Source: Areca catechu
Lineage: Eukaryota; Streptophyta; Magnoliopsida; Arecales; Arecaceae
Direction of reading: 5' to 3'
DNA: 64,000 bases
Assembly (NCBI GenBank): GCA_021397845.1
Contig: CM038040.1
Coordinates: 44,845,088-44,909,087 of the forward strand
The position numbers and the translations under genes are program-made. How positions within the stretch are numbered: the stretch's first letter is position 1; the number at the start of each line of letters is the position of its first letter. Below are positions 22,685 through 34,986 of this stretch, in pieces. The notes beneath the pieces are model-generated. The model ran no database searches and was not told where the DNA came from. It saw only the letters and a list, made by a program, of their open reading frames with translations.

Positions 22685-24837
22685 CTACATTCTACAAGAT
22701 GGTCGTCTCCTCCTGCAGGCAGGTTGCTTCTGACAAGGCATTGGTTCCGCTTCACTTGGTCTCTGATGCTCCATTGGATGCTTTACATAAGTAAACACCT
22801 CATGTGCAGCTGCTTGCTGTGTCGATCCCTCATCTATATACTTTTTTCCATATCCTGAGTATCCCCAATGCATCATGTAGTTTGGGCGTAGTAGCATAGT
22901 CAAAATGTGTAGCAATATCTTCAGCAGACATGAATTGTCTCACGTTCTTATAAAGATAACTGGTTGTAGACATGTACGGAGTGAACTCTAGCGTCGGATA
23001 CAGAGAGGTACTGCATCGTCGAGTATCTTATCTCTACTGAGCTAGAGAAGGTGCCCCCAATGATGATGCATACAGGAAAGGCGAAGAAGTCTCGTCCTCC
23101 CTACCAATATTATGAGCAAATGCTCCTAATTGGATACGTGTTTGCTCGCAGTCTTCATGAAGGACGATATTGCATATCTGCAGGATGGACTACGAGGACA
23201 TGGATATGGTCCAAATGGAATTGACTGAGCAAAATTGGTGTATCATCGCAATCCCATCGATCTAAAATATACAAGTATATATTCAGTTATATAAAATAAA
23301 ATAATTATCTATGAATAATGATAAATAAAATAATTTAAATCTTTACCAGGTAATCATGCTTCATACCACCATGGTTGATGAATCGTCAAGTGATACCGTA
23401 GTACCACTTTAGATATAGATCATGATAATTCACGGTACCATCAACAAGAGCACCATCTATAACATAATCTCAACAGCTCTTCCAAAATTGAATAGAATGT
23501 TGATGAGTAATGGACCAGTCTTGATCAACTCGTTCTCTGAGATAAATGCGGTATAGTGCAGCATTTGTATCACACCAATTTGGTATGGTCTAGAAAATTT
23601 TGAACTGCTGCAATACTCTATCAGCGAAGTGCTACTTTATAATATAAAAATAAACAAGTGGCACTCGACTATATCTATATCTGGCCATGTAGACAGTAAT
23701 TTAGGAGCTCTGCAAGAATATCAGAAGTATATGTCCACCATATCATCTATTTATAAAGAATACAAAATATAAGATATTAAATAAAATATATAAAAAGGAA
23801 TTATAGAGTAAAAATATATTTTTAGTCCTTGCTTCGATCTCAGGTGATCAAGTAATAATCGATATGAATAGATAATGTGTCAATACCTCCGTGACCAAAA
23901 AATCATCTCTCCATCTATATATGGAACAAATTAAATGAATTACATAAGTCAGTAAATATCGTTACTCATAAATATGAATACAATTAAATATTCACCTCGT
24001 CTCTAATGGACTCTGTTGCAATCCAACTCCACCATTATCCAAATCTACCATAGGATCTGTAACTTACCGAGCTAATCAATGGGGTGCCAAGATCGGAAAT
24101 CTATCCCATGCCCATAACTGTATAGTAATAGAGGTCTAGATATATCATGAGCATCTCTCCTGCTTGTCCTGCACATCTCTCTGTATAATCATGCAAGCCT
24201 GCACTATCTATTTTTGTAATGTCCAGCAGTCTCAAAATTCTCCAATAGGGATAGAAACATGAGATGCATTAGACTCGCTGACTTATCCATGAATAAACAC
24301 CCACCCATAAGCTACAAAATATATACTTTAACATATCACTGTATCATTATCTCATTAGCATCAAGGACTAATTCATGGAACCCTCCGCTAGCTAGATCAT
24401 GCTCAATTATGATCCCTGGAGTCTATCCTGTAGTGGAATGACTCCTAACAAATGATGAAAAGGCCAAGCCCAATCTACTCATATAGTGCTTGTCACTGGT
24501 AGACCATCAATTGACAAAACTAACTAGATGACGATTCTTGAAAAGTGATGGTGCACTCTCCCTACGGTAGATGAAATATTTGTGTCTCTTGATGCTACCG
24601 CTTCACAAATACTGTAATCAAATGCTAGTCTAGCTAGATATATCCTACATGAGCAAAGTCATAAAATCCTGCATGCTACAGGTGAAGTATTATGCACATG
24701 TCCAGCGGTATCAACTTGTGCATAACTAGCTCCCCATATCGACACTACAAAATAGCCTCCTGACCATCCCATACTAAAGATAATCGATGGCTATCCTGGT
24801 TGTATAATATGGAGCGATCTGATGGACCTGGATCCAT
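22685..24837 (-). pseudogene. Plant mobile domain (PMD, aminotransferase-like) pseudogene
   Basis: PMD proteins are found both in transposons and as domesticated plant genes (MAIN/MAIL family); their activity is not well defined. From the ATG at 24837 the minus strand reads MDPGPSDRSILYNQDSHRLS, then, past stops, GFYDFAHVGYI, FVKR and TFHLP-GECTIT. This is the recognisable order of the PMD start. The last frame (22915-22685) reads LRPNYMMHWGYSGYGKKYID and ends in a basic RRRRPSC tail, the usual C-terminus. Many stops and frame changes lie between, with introns possible, so it is an old relic. Terminal repeats of the carrier transposon were not identified. Confidence 0.7.
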
Positions 24838-25027
24838 ATTTGCAATATGTTGCATGTATTAAATAAAAGTTATTTATCAATTTATATTATTTACAAATTA
24901 TACAAAAATATTTTACTAAATCTATTATATAACCATAAATTCAAGTACAACTGTAGTTTAAAATACAACTCAAAATACAACAAAAAAAAAATGGGCCCTG
25001 AATAATAGCACAAACCCAAGTAAGTCA

Positions 25028-27263
25028 TGTTAGGAAATGTGTCATATAGCCAATCATTTGGATGGTAGATGGTTGAGCTTTTTATAATTTGTACATAAAT
25101 TATTAATAAAATAAAAATTATTTTTGATAATTCATCTCTTTTTGCATCTTCCTTTGGACTCTTTTGAGATGAAGTTCATAGAATTATTTCAATTCAATAA
25201 AGAAGGATTTATCAAGTAATTCTTAAATATATTTGTGACCAAATAATGAAGAATAATATTTATCGAGCATAGGTCATTGTATGCCATATGGGTTGGTTGT
25301 CCTTATAACCAAGGAGTGTAGAGATACTGGTATGGTATATAGATGAGTGTAGGTATACATTGCACCGAACGTGACCAACTCTGTTGAGTACTTAACTATC
25401 GAAAGTATCTTACAGAAGGATATGGGTATAAGTACCTCTCTGACTAGAGATCACCACGATGACTTGCAAGCAACTCATTGTACCTAGGTACTGGACTACT
25501 TGAATTCCTAATCCAATGATAGAAAGTTACTGGGTGCAGTTAAGTACTTATTAAGTTAGCGATGAGTTAAGATGGGATTGACTACTCTAAGGTATTGAAA
25601 AAAAATGTCCTATTGTGTTTCAATTTAGTAAAATCTTGGTCAAGACAATCCTTATGAGGAGTCACAGGATTTAGCAGGTTGAGACATATTTGGATTTATT
25701 ATTCAGAGTTGGTAGTTAACTCTAAAATCATTTTAAGCATTAGGATCAAAGAAATGAATTATACAGAAATCATATGCTTGGATTCTTGAATATTGCTTTG
25801 CGAACATTCAACCTATCTAGACATCAGGTGCCATTGCTAGATGGTCACATCGATTAATTCAGGAATTGATTCCTAGGCTACCAGCTTAGTGTTCGAACCT
25901 ATGGGATCACACACATAAAAAATTTCTGACCGATCATGATAGCTGATTATGGTTAAGAACCATTCAATGATAAAATAATAAATATGATAAATAATTAATC
26001 CTGTACAAATATTATAAATTAATAATTAATTAATTATTAATTAATTCTAAAAGAATTAATTGGTACTTTGATTTCTAGTTGGCTTAATTTGATTGAATAA
26101 AGAGATTTAGATCAAGTATAATTGAATATGGCTCAATTGGGTTTCACCCGATTAGGTTATTCGATGACTTAAAAACTAATAATTTCTAATTATAGTTTGA
26201 TTCAAACTTTAGTTTAGTTAATTTTAGATTTAATTGAAATTTAATTAAGCCTAATTAGAACCTAATTGGATTAAGTCCAAGTTAGTTAAATTAGTTATAA
26301 CCACATTAATTTTGGTTCTTAACTAATTTGGTCAAAATTTGATCAAACCCTTATCTATTTCGACTTGTTTTCTTTCCTAAAAATTTTCTACACCTTCCTA
26401 GATTTTTTTTATAAATTCTTCATAAAAAAATTAGTTTCTTCATCCTCCCTCATTCATATTTAGATTAGGATTGGTTTGAATTAAATTTAAATTTATTTGA
26501 ATTTAATTGAAAGAGTTTTATTGGGAATAGAATACTCAGTCCAATTCAAACAGCATCACCTTATCCTAATCTAATATCTTCTCTAATCAACAAAATTTTA
26601 CTTTAGATTTATGTCATATATACAACATTAAGATACCAATTACCGTATAAAATCTAAAGTGAAATTACTAAGCAAATAATAGAAAAAGGGGGCGTGAATT
26701 CTGGATAAGCTTGAGAGGTTCTTTTGGGAGCAAAGGTTGAAGGGAGAGAAAAATAATAGAAAAGGGTTTTTTATTTTTTATTTTCTTCCTTCTTGATTCA
26801 GACCTCTTTATCAATTTTTGGATTTCTTGGAAGGCTCAAGAAAATTCAAGAAATAAATTATTTTTAATCATTCAGTGGCCTTCATGTGGATCTAGCAGTT
26901 CGAGAAGGTTGATTGTGCCGGAGCTTCATGTGGATGATTTGTAGAGGCTGAATATCCTGTGTGGTTATGAAGTGACATGGAGAGTCCTTACCACATGCCA
27001 TCAATAGTGATGATCATCGATCCATGATCATGTATGCAATTAGATTTCATATTATTTGTAGATTAAATCTACTACATGCATCAGGTAGATCGATGCATGC
27101 AGATTTTATTTTCTATATTGCATATAATGTTGCGATCTTACTTAGGATTTATTAGAATTATTCTAAATACATATTTTTTATTTAAAATAGTTTTAAAATA
27201 GATTTATTTCTACTATAATTTTTTTAAAAAACTATGCATGAAATCTTAGACATTTTTCCAACA
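25028..27263. mobile_element. Putative 2.2-kb solo LTR inside the PMD-bearing sequence
   Basis: It begins TGTTAGGAAATGT and ends ACATTTTTCCAACA, giving TG...CA with an imperfect terminal inverted repeat of about 13 bp, typical of LTRs. Flanking bases are agtca and agtac, which do not match perfectly. Coding potential is absent inside. The start (tgttaggaaatgtgtcatatagccaat) resembles copia-type LTRs as I remember them. Orientation is not determined. Confidence 0.55.
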
Positions 27264-27528
27264 AGTACATCAACAAACAAAGCCTATGTCACAAAGAAAT
27301 AAAAATATATTCAAAATGACAACAAGAAATCATCAAAACACATGAAGTAAAATAGTACTCAAATAAATATAATAGATAGCTGGTAACAGGAACCAATGAA
27401 GTTAAAAAGCATTTCAATGGTGCATCGACTTCCTATCCTGGTATATGAATTGGATGTAAAATACGAAAACATCAATCCCATCAGTTGTGTTAATGTCATA
27501 CAAAATAAACCAATGACATGTAAATACA

Positions 27529-28802
27529 TGATGTGGCATGATCGCTGACGTGGAGCAGCTGTTAGATGCAGCGTCAGGGAAAGATGCCATGTCAGATACT
27601 CTACTCAGGCTCCTTTGCCTGGCTGAGCTCCCTCAGAGCAACAGTGCCGCCCGCTGAAGCCAAGCTCCGCCCTCCGCCAGGTCGAGCCCGCATGCCCGGG
27701 CTGCTTAGGCCAGACTCGGGCGACCCCCCCAGATCGAACCCCTCAAGATCGAGCCCCGTGGTCCGGAGTCGAGCTCAGCCCTCCTCCACCATGTGGACCT
27801 TTCCGAGGTCGAGTCCTCTGGGCCAGGGCCGCGTTCTGCCCTCCTCTGTCAGGTCGAGCTCGCCTGAAGTCGAGCTCCGCTGTACCAGAGTCGAGCTCAG
27901 CCCTCCTCCACCTAATGGGGCCACGTCAAGGTCGAGCCCCACTGAGTCGAGCCCTGCCTCTCCAGCTCGGTCCCCAGCTCGGGCGAAGGTACCAGCGAGC
28001 AGGGAGATAGCGCCATCATCCCAGTACGCCGGCGAGCCGCCCGAGGGTCCCGGTAAGACACCCACCAGGCCGCAATAACTACCCGTGGCTGTTGCTTACA
28101 CCAGAAAAGGGAGAAGTCCTCTGATCAAGGCACCATGCTCTTCACCAACCACCTGAACCTCCCAGAAGAGGAAGTCAACCAGGAGATTCGAATCCCGAGG
28201 GCGGTGGCCTCCCAATCGAGGCACTGCTAAGCTTCCTGGAATGAGGCGACCAGAATAAATGTTAGAACTCATGATAGCTTTCCCTATCATGAATCGAGAA
28301 AGATGTCTCGTCCACGGCCCGAGACACCGCTGCACGGGCCTGACAGCCCAACGAAGGTCCCAAGACAGGCGCTTAACAATCACCCAGACTACAAAGAACG
28401 TTCGACATCCCCAGAGGGGAAGGTATGCAAATGCAAGCACAAACATAAGTGCAAGCTCAACCACAGAGCGACACACCACAAAAAAAAATCCAGGCAAGTC
28501 AAGGGAGAAAGGCCACAAAGAGAATCCCTCTAGCTCGGCCACCATCCTCCCGACATACTTGCACCCTACTCTCACACCACTCACTCCTCCTAGCATAGAG
28601 TCCATCAAGAAGGGCTCGACCAGGAGGACCTGTTTTCCTGGATCGTCATTGACTTGACCGTCGGAGTGCCCTCGCTGGAATCCCTGGCCCGGGTCACTAA
28701 TCTCGTTTTTGCAGGTTCGAAGGTGCAGGATATCCCAACCGAACCCAAGGGGCGATCCGACCTCGATAACAGCTACGGGCCATAGCGATCTTGACGGCAA
28801 CA
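27529..28802 (+). repeat. T2 5' LTR, 1274 bp
   Basis: It begins TGATGTGGCATGATCGCTGA and ends CGGCAACA, followed by GAT and the primer site. It holds about two copies of a 115-120 bp GC-rich unit rich in 'gtcgagct' (about 27770-27950); related LTRs here have three to seven. The left flank is ataca. Confidence 0.82.
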
Positions 28803-28805
28803 GAT

Positions 28806-28823
28806 TAGCGCACTAGGAAAGGG
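28806..28823 (+). promoter_or_regulatory. T2 primer-binding site, decayed
   Basis: TAGCGCACTAGGAAAGGG is a mutated form of the TGGCGCGCCAGGAAGGGG site of T1 and T3, three bases inside the LTR. Confidence 0.7.
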
Positions 28824-28883
28824 GGACAAGCAAAGCGATCCTTGATCCAGCTTTAGCCCCTTTATAAGCAGTCTGATGGAAGG

Positions 28884-30535
28884 ATGGTGACGACGAGGGC
28901 GAGAGAGGTCTCCACCGGTCATGCAGGGGACTCCCCTTCCCGGGGAAACCCACACAACCCAGAGGTGGAGCCATCCACTCCAGCTCAACCACCTCCGTCG
29001 GAATCCCAGCTGGCTGCACTCACCCAGCAGATGCAGATCCTTGCTACAGCAGTGCGCCAGCTTCAGCACCAGCACCAATCCTTGGCTACTCATCAGCAGC
29101 CAGGGACTCCCATGGCCCATGCCGCAGCACTGCACGACAGCCTGCATTCCTTCCAAGGAAGGCCTTCGCAGCCGCGAGCCATCACTGACAACCGGGGTAG
29201 CCACCAAACTCTGGCAAAAAGACAACGAGCCGGGTCTGCCGACAGGGAGAGCCGCTCACCGAACCTTGAGCAGGTGGCGTCCAAACCCCGCCAAGGTAGG
29301 AAAGATAGGATCCCCGGCCATGGGTTCCATGCACCCATGTCACCTTCTCCATCTCCTTCGGCAGAGGGGTCTACTAATGAAGCCGTCAGGCACATGGTGG
29401 AGAAGCATCTGGAAGAGCATGACCACAAGCTGGCAGAATTATCCTACCGGTTTGTCAATCAACCGGGCTCCACTAGCGAGCCAGCGAGCTATGATGCCCG
29501 TCCCCTTTCTCCCAAGAAGTCCAAGAGGAGCCGATCCCGGATCGGTTCTGCATGCCGCAGGTGGATCCTTACGACGGGATCACCGATCCCGTAGACCACC
29601 TGGAAAGTTATCGGACCCTCATGAGGGTCCAAAGAGCCACCGATGCCCTCCTCTGCGTCGCCTTTCCTGCCACTCTCCGGAAAGCAGCTCAGGTGTGATT
29701 CACTCGTCTAGAGCCGGAGAGCATCAACTCCTTTGCTTAGCTAGGGCAGAGGTTCGTGACCCACTTCGACTCCTGTCGGAAGATACCACGAGAGGCAGAT
29801 AGCCTCTTCTCCATCAGGCAGCAGGACCGCAAGCCACTGCGAGACTACATGGCCCGTTTCAAAGCTGCCGCATTGGAGATCTACAATCTTGAGGAGCCGG
29901 TTGCTATGGTGGCTTTGAAGCGAGGGCTCAGGACCTCTCGCCTGACCTACTCGCTCGACAAGAAGCCCCCAAAAACTTACTCCGAGCTCCTCCTCCGAGC
30001 TCAGAAGTACATCCATGCCAAGAAGGTGGATCGTACAAGGAGGGAGCTCGATGATAAGCCGCTGAAGAAGCCAACCCTCGTTGAAGCGTCCGGGACGTGG
30101 AGGCCGGGACCCCCAGCTCCGAGCTCCCGGCAAGGACCAAGGCCGAGAGGTGCTCCCATCCCTGAAGGGAGTTATACCCCCCCTCCTCACCCCGAGGACG
30201 AAGACCCTCATGGAGATCGAAGGCGAGAAATATCTGAGGCGCCCGCCTCCGATGAAGCCATCCTCTGGTCGTGATAAAACGAAGTACTACCGCTTCCACC
30301 GGGACCATGGCTATGACACCGAGGAATGCCGCAACCTTAAGTGGAAAATCGAGGAGCTCATCAAAAGGGGCTACCTCGGAAGGTTTGTGGGAGGCAGACC
30401 TCAAGCAGAACCTCAGGCGCTCACCGCTCTCCCGCCAGTTCCAGCGATCGACAATCGTCCTACCGAGAAGCCAAGAGGGATGATATGCTGGGGAGCCGAG
30501 CGCGCACCCAAGAAGGCCCGGGGGGCAGCACATTC
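28884..30535 (+). pseudogene. T2 gag
   Basis: Starts MVTTRAREVSTGHAG, then a Gln/Pro-rich region and a RHMVEKHLEEHDHKLAELS helix. The frame shifts at about 29510. The capsid-like domain continues with MPQVDPYDGITDPVDHLESY and RDYMARFKAAALEIYNLEEP. A TGA falls on the conserved Trp codon before FTRLEP (29696-29698), and a TAG follows before LGQRF. After another frame change near 30200 comes the zinc-knuckle-like KYYRFHRDHGYDTEECRNL and IKRGYLGRFVGG. Confidence 0.85.
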
Positions 30536-31163
30536 TGAAAATGTACTCCCCTTTATGGGGAAAGGGGAAGACGGGGGAAAAAATGTAAATAATGATGCCA
30601 TGGTTGTCAAGATGACGATCGCGAAGCATCCTGTAAAATGCATCATGGTTGATAGTGGAAGCTTCACATATGTGCTTTTTAACGATGCTTTCTCTAGGAT
30701 GAGTCTTTCTCCTGCTTAACTCAGACCTGTGCACACTCCTCTCATTGGTTTCACAGGTGATTCTGTAAGGGTGGAGGGAGAAATTACTCTCCCAGTTACT
30801 ACTGGAACCCCATCTCGGCAGAGCACCGTGATGGTAACTTTCACGGTTGTCAGGCTCCCTTCAGCCTATAACATGATTCTAGGCCGACCCGGGCTTAACA
30901 TGCTTGACGCCGTCGTCTCCACCAAGAGACTAATTGTGCGGTTCCTAACTTCCTATGGCGTCGGGGAGATGAGGAGAGCACCCCAGTCAGTGCAGCACTG
31001 TTTCCAAACCCACCCTGGGGCCAAGTCTTCCAAGGGCGATCCCAGGGCGGACGACCTTGACCAAAGGGCTCAAGACCCCAAACAAGGCCCGATCGAACGC
31101 CTGCTCTCCTATCTGCTCGGAGATGACCCTGCGAGGATGGTGCAGATTGGAGCCCAGCTGTAG
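30536..31163 (+). pseudogene. T2 aspartic protease
   Basis: The active-site region reads MVDSGSFTYVLFNDAFSRMS, with the D-S-G catalytic triplet kept. After a stop at 30717 the frame resumes with HTPLIGFTGDSVRVEGEI and YNMILGRPGLNMLDAVVS, the second-strand Ile-Leu-Gly motif. A TAG at 31161-31163 ends this block before RT. Confidence 0.85.
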
Positions 31164-32500
31164 GATGAGGATAGGACCCACCTTTTGGAGTTCCTGCGGG
31201 AGAATGCGAATATGTTCGCCTGGACAGTGGCAGACATGCCATGTATTCCCCCCGACGTCATTACTCACAAGCTGAGTATTGACCCAAAGCATAAGCCAGT
31301 CTGGCAGAAGAAAAGAAGCTTCGCCCCGGAGAGGCAGGCGGCCATCAATGAAGAGGCAGACAAACTCCTCGCCACCGGTTTCATTCGGGAGGTGCAATAT
31401 CCGAGCTGGCTGATGAATGTGATGATAGTGAAGAAGAACAATGGCAAGTGGAGAATCTGTGTGGACTACACCGACCTCAACAAGGCATGCCCGAAGGATA
31501 GCTTTCCCTGGCGAAGATCGATCAGCTGGTGGACGCCACCTCGGGACATAGGCTGCTTTCATTTATGGATGCATTCTCTGGATACAATCAGATCCGGATG
31601 CACCCTGAGGACGAGGAGCACACCGCCTTCGTCACCGACCAAGGGACATACTGCTACCGGATGATGCCCTTTGGTCTGAAGAACGCTGGAGCCACATACC
31701 AGCGCTTAATCAATAGTGTCTTTAAAGACCAGATCGATCGGAACATGTAGGTGTACATGGATGACATGTTTGTCATAAGCAAACCAAGCTCGAACCACAT
31801 AGCCGACCTCGTCAAAGCCTTCCACAACCTCTGAGAGCACCAGATGAAGTTGAACCCTGCAAAATGCAACTTCGGAGTGGCGGCGAAAAAATTCCTAGGC
31901 TTCATGGTCACTCAAAGGGGGATTGAAGCCAACCCGGAGAAGGTCCAGGCGATCATTAACATGGAGCACCCGATGTCCGAGAAGCAGGTTCAGCGCTTGA
32001 CAGGGCGTATCGCCGCCCTGAGCCGGTTCATCTCGAGGTCGGCTGATCGCTACCTTCCCTTATTCAAGGCGCTGCGCAAGATGCACAACTTCACCTGGAC
32101 GGAGGAGTGCAGGACAGCCTTTGAAGAGCTAAAAGAATTCCTGGCTTCTCCCCTACTACTCTCCATATTGGAAGAAGGGGAGGAGCTCCTACTCTATCTG
32201 GCGATCACACCTGGAGCCGTCAGCTTGATTCTCGTTTGCGCAGATAAGGATAGATCCCAGAAGCCAGTGTACTACACCAACTAAATCTTCTGTGATGCGA
32301 AGATCATGTATACTCGCTCTGAGAAACTTATTTTTGCACTAATAATGTCTGCTAAGCTCCTCAGGCCCTATTTCCAAGCACACCCTATCGTGGTCATGAT
32401 GGATCAGCCGCTGAGGACCATACTTAGCCACCCCGAAACCTCTGGGAGGCTGACCAAGTAGTCCCTGCAGCTCAGCGAGTTCGACATAGCATATCGGCCG
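31164..32500 (+). pseudogene. T2 reverse transcriptase and connection
   Basis: The N-terminal part has ENANMFAWTVADMP, NGKWRICVDYTDLNKACPKD and, after a frameshift near 31510, FMDAFSGYNQIRMHPED. The catalytic box reads VYMDDMFVIS, YMDD where the other elements have YVDD, and a TAG (31748-31750) sits directly before it. The thumb has KCNFGVAAKKFLGFMVTQRG. Further stops occur near 31834, 32282 and 32459. Confidence 0.9.
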
Positions 32501-33090
32501 AGGTCTTTGCAGAAGGTCCAAGTCCTAGCTGACTTCATAGTCGAATGCACCGGGCTCGTCGAGGAGCCAGAGCAGACAATAATGGAGCACCAAACGGAGC
32601 TCGGACCGGGGAAGGAACCCTGGATCCTCCATGTGGATGGCGCTTCCAATTCCGGCGAGAGCGGAGCAGGCCTCATCCTCGCTAACAGTGATGGTGTGGT
32701 GGCAGAATGTGCCCTCCTTCTCAAGTTCGCCGCAACAAATAACCAGGCGGAGTACGAGGCGCTCCTCGCAGGTCTGAAAGTCTCCCGCGAGCTGGGCGTG
32801 AAGAACTTGAAAGTCTTTACCGACTCCCAACTAGTTACCGGGCAAGTCTCCGGGGAATATGAGGCCAAAGACCCCCAGATGATGAAGTACCTAGATCGAG
32901 TCCGCTCCAGCACGGCGGGCTTTCGATGCTTTACCATCTCCCATGTCCCCCGAGGGGAGAACGCATGCGTGGATGCACTGTTGAGGCTCGCGACCCTTCC
33001 GGACTCATCACTAAGGCGCGCCTACATCGAGTACCTCGATAATCCAAGCTACGAAAGCTCGGAGGAGGTGCACCAGGTCACCCCCGAGCT
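32501..33090 (+). pseudogene. T2 RNase H
   Basis: Part of an open frame (32507-33532). HVDGASNSGESGAGLIL, NNQAEYEALLAGL and FTDSQLVTGQVSG supply the Asp-Glu-Asp active site, followed by HVPRGENACVDALLRLA with the last Asp. This is the best-preserved stretch of T2. It continues without a stop into the integrase zinc finger. Confidence 0.9.
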
Positions 33091-34327
33091 GAGCTGGATG
33101 GACAGGTATGTCAGGTACATCACTAATGGTACCCTGCCAGAGGACCGCGTGGAAGTCGGCCTCATCAAGAAGAAGGCCTCCCGGTTCGTTCTGATGGAAG
33201 GCCAGCTCTACCGTCGGTCTTACTCCTACCCACTCCTGAAGTGTCTCAGGCCCGTAGAGGCGACCTTCATACTCCGGGGGATACATGAAGGCCTCTGTGG
33301 GAACCATGTGGGAGGAAGAACACTGGCTTATAAAGCTCTCCACCAAGGATACTTCTGGGAAACCATGAGGGAGGACGCCGCCGACTTCGTTAAAAGGTGC
33401 GATAAATGCCAGCGCCATGCCCATATTCAACGCCAGCCGGCAGCACCGATCTCCCAGCTCTCATCCCCTTGGCCCTTTGCTCAGTGGGGGATGGACATCC
33501 TAGGACCATTCTCCCCTGCATCTAGACAATGAAGGTTCCTACTAGTGGTGATTGACTACTTCACTAAGTGGATCGAAGCAGAACCGCTAGCCCGGATCAC
33601 TGAAGCCAATGTCCACCAATTCTTCTGGAAGTTGATTATCTGCTGCTTCGGACTCCCCCACTGCATCATCACCGACTACAGGCGATAATTTGACAACAGA
33701 GAGTTCAAAGGGTTCTGTGCCGAGCATGATATCCAACACTACTTCACCTCGGTAGCTCATCCCCAAATAAATGGGGAGGCCGAAGTGACCAATCAGACCA
33801 TCCTCCAAGGGCTCAGAACCCGGCTGGACCAAGCCAAGGACAGATGGGCGGAAGAACTTCCAAGTGTTCTGTGGGCTTACCACACAACTCCCAAAATGGC
33901 AACCGACCAGATACCCTTCAACCTTGTCTTCGGTGCTGAGGCAGTCATCCCGGTTGAGCTCGACATGCCCATGCTACGAGTACAGCAGTACGATGAGGCA
34001 CGAAACTCGACACACCTTCTGCTTAACTTAGATCTCCTCGAAGAAATAGGGGATAAAGCTCGGCTCTGAATGGCTGCATACCGGCAATGGGTGGCCCGAT
34101 ACTACAACGCACGGGTGAGGCTGAAAGTCTTCAAGCCTGGGGACTTGGTGCTGCATCAAGCTGAAGCATCTCAACCTCGGGAGTGCGGCAAGCTCTCGCC
34201 AAACTGGGAAGGCCCCTACAAAGTGGTTGAGGCCCTCTCACATGGGGCCTACTACCTCGAGGATCTCGATGGTGTCAAGTTCCCTCGAATGTGGAATGCC
34301 TGCAATCTGAGAAAATACTATCAATAA
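33091..34327 (+). pseudogene. T2 integrase
   Basis: The zinc finger is intact (HEGLCGNHVGGRTLAYK, RCDKCQRH). The frame stops at 33530, shifts, then continues with VIDYFTKWIEAEP (first Asp), a damaged ITDYRR where the second Asp motif (usually ITDNGRQF) lies, and NGEAEVTNQTI (Glu). The C-terminus (34070-34327) has LSPNWEGPYKV and ends at NLRKYYQ. A stop at about 34067 separates the two last pieces. Confidence 0.88.
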
Positions 34328-34389
34328 TGTAAGGCTTTCTTCCAATAATAATAAAAATTTTCTTTTGCACAAGTAGCTATTTGCCTTGT

Positions 34390-34986
34390 AGGAAAATCTC
34401 CAGCGAGTCTTTGAGCCCAGCTCCAAGACACCAACTCTTGAGCCCAGCTCCCAGGTCATCAATTCCTAGAGCCCAGCTCTCCGGCCAGCAAGTCTTCGAG
34501 CCCAGCTCCAAGACATCAATTCCAGAGCCCAGCTCTCCGGCCGGCAAGTCTTCGAGCCCATCTCCAAGACATCAATTCCTGGAGCCCAACTCTCTGGTCA
34601 GTAAGTCTTCAAGCCTAGCTCCAAGACACTAAGACCTAGGACCCAGCTCCCCGGAAGACAAGTCTTCGAGCTCAGCTCCAAGACAACAACTCCTGAGCCC
34701 AGCTCTCAGGCAAACAAGACCCGAGGCCTAGCTCCCTGGAAGACAAGTCTTCGAGCCCAGCTCCAAGACAACAACTCCCAAGCCCAGCTCTCAGGTAAAC
34801 AAGACCCGAGGCCTAGCTCCCCGGAAGACAAGTCTTCGAGCCCAGCTCCAAGACAACAACTCCAGAGCCCAGCTCTCAGGCAAACAAGACCCGGGCCCAA
34901 CTCCCCGGAAGACAAGTCTTCGAGCCCAGCTCCAAGACAACAACTCCTGAGCCCAGCTCTCAAGCAAATAAGACCTGGGGCCCAGC
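34390..34986. repeat. Tandem repeats (about 57 and 85 bp) downstream of T2 pol
   Basis: About eight units share gagcccagctccaagaca and 'aagtcttcgagc'. Early units repeat at about 57-58 bp, later ones at about 84-86 bp, where a second sub-block has been added. The core is the reverse complement of gagctgggctc in the T4 spacer, so the two arrays share ancestry. No polypurine tract or 3' LTR follows. Confidence 0.85.

Larger units (their letters stand above)
27529..34986 (+). mobile_element. T2: Tat-type Ty3/gypsy element, plus strand, lacking its 3' LTR
   Basis: Order is 5' LTR, primer site, gag, protease, RT, RNase H, integrase, then a tandem-repeat spacer. It stops at about 34986, where an inverted LTR fragment of the same family begins. 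The antisense ORF and 3' LTR expected next are missing. The LTR matches that of T4 (55948-57834) in opposite orientation. Multiple stops disable it. Confidence 0.9.

Noticed and set aside
27566..28078. 170-codon plus-strand frame
   Set aside because: Lies entirely in the T2 5' LTR over its GC-rich repeat units.
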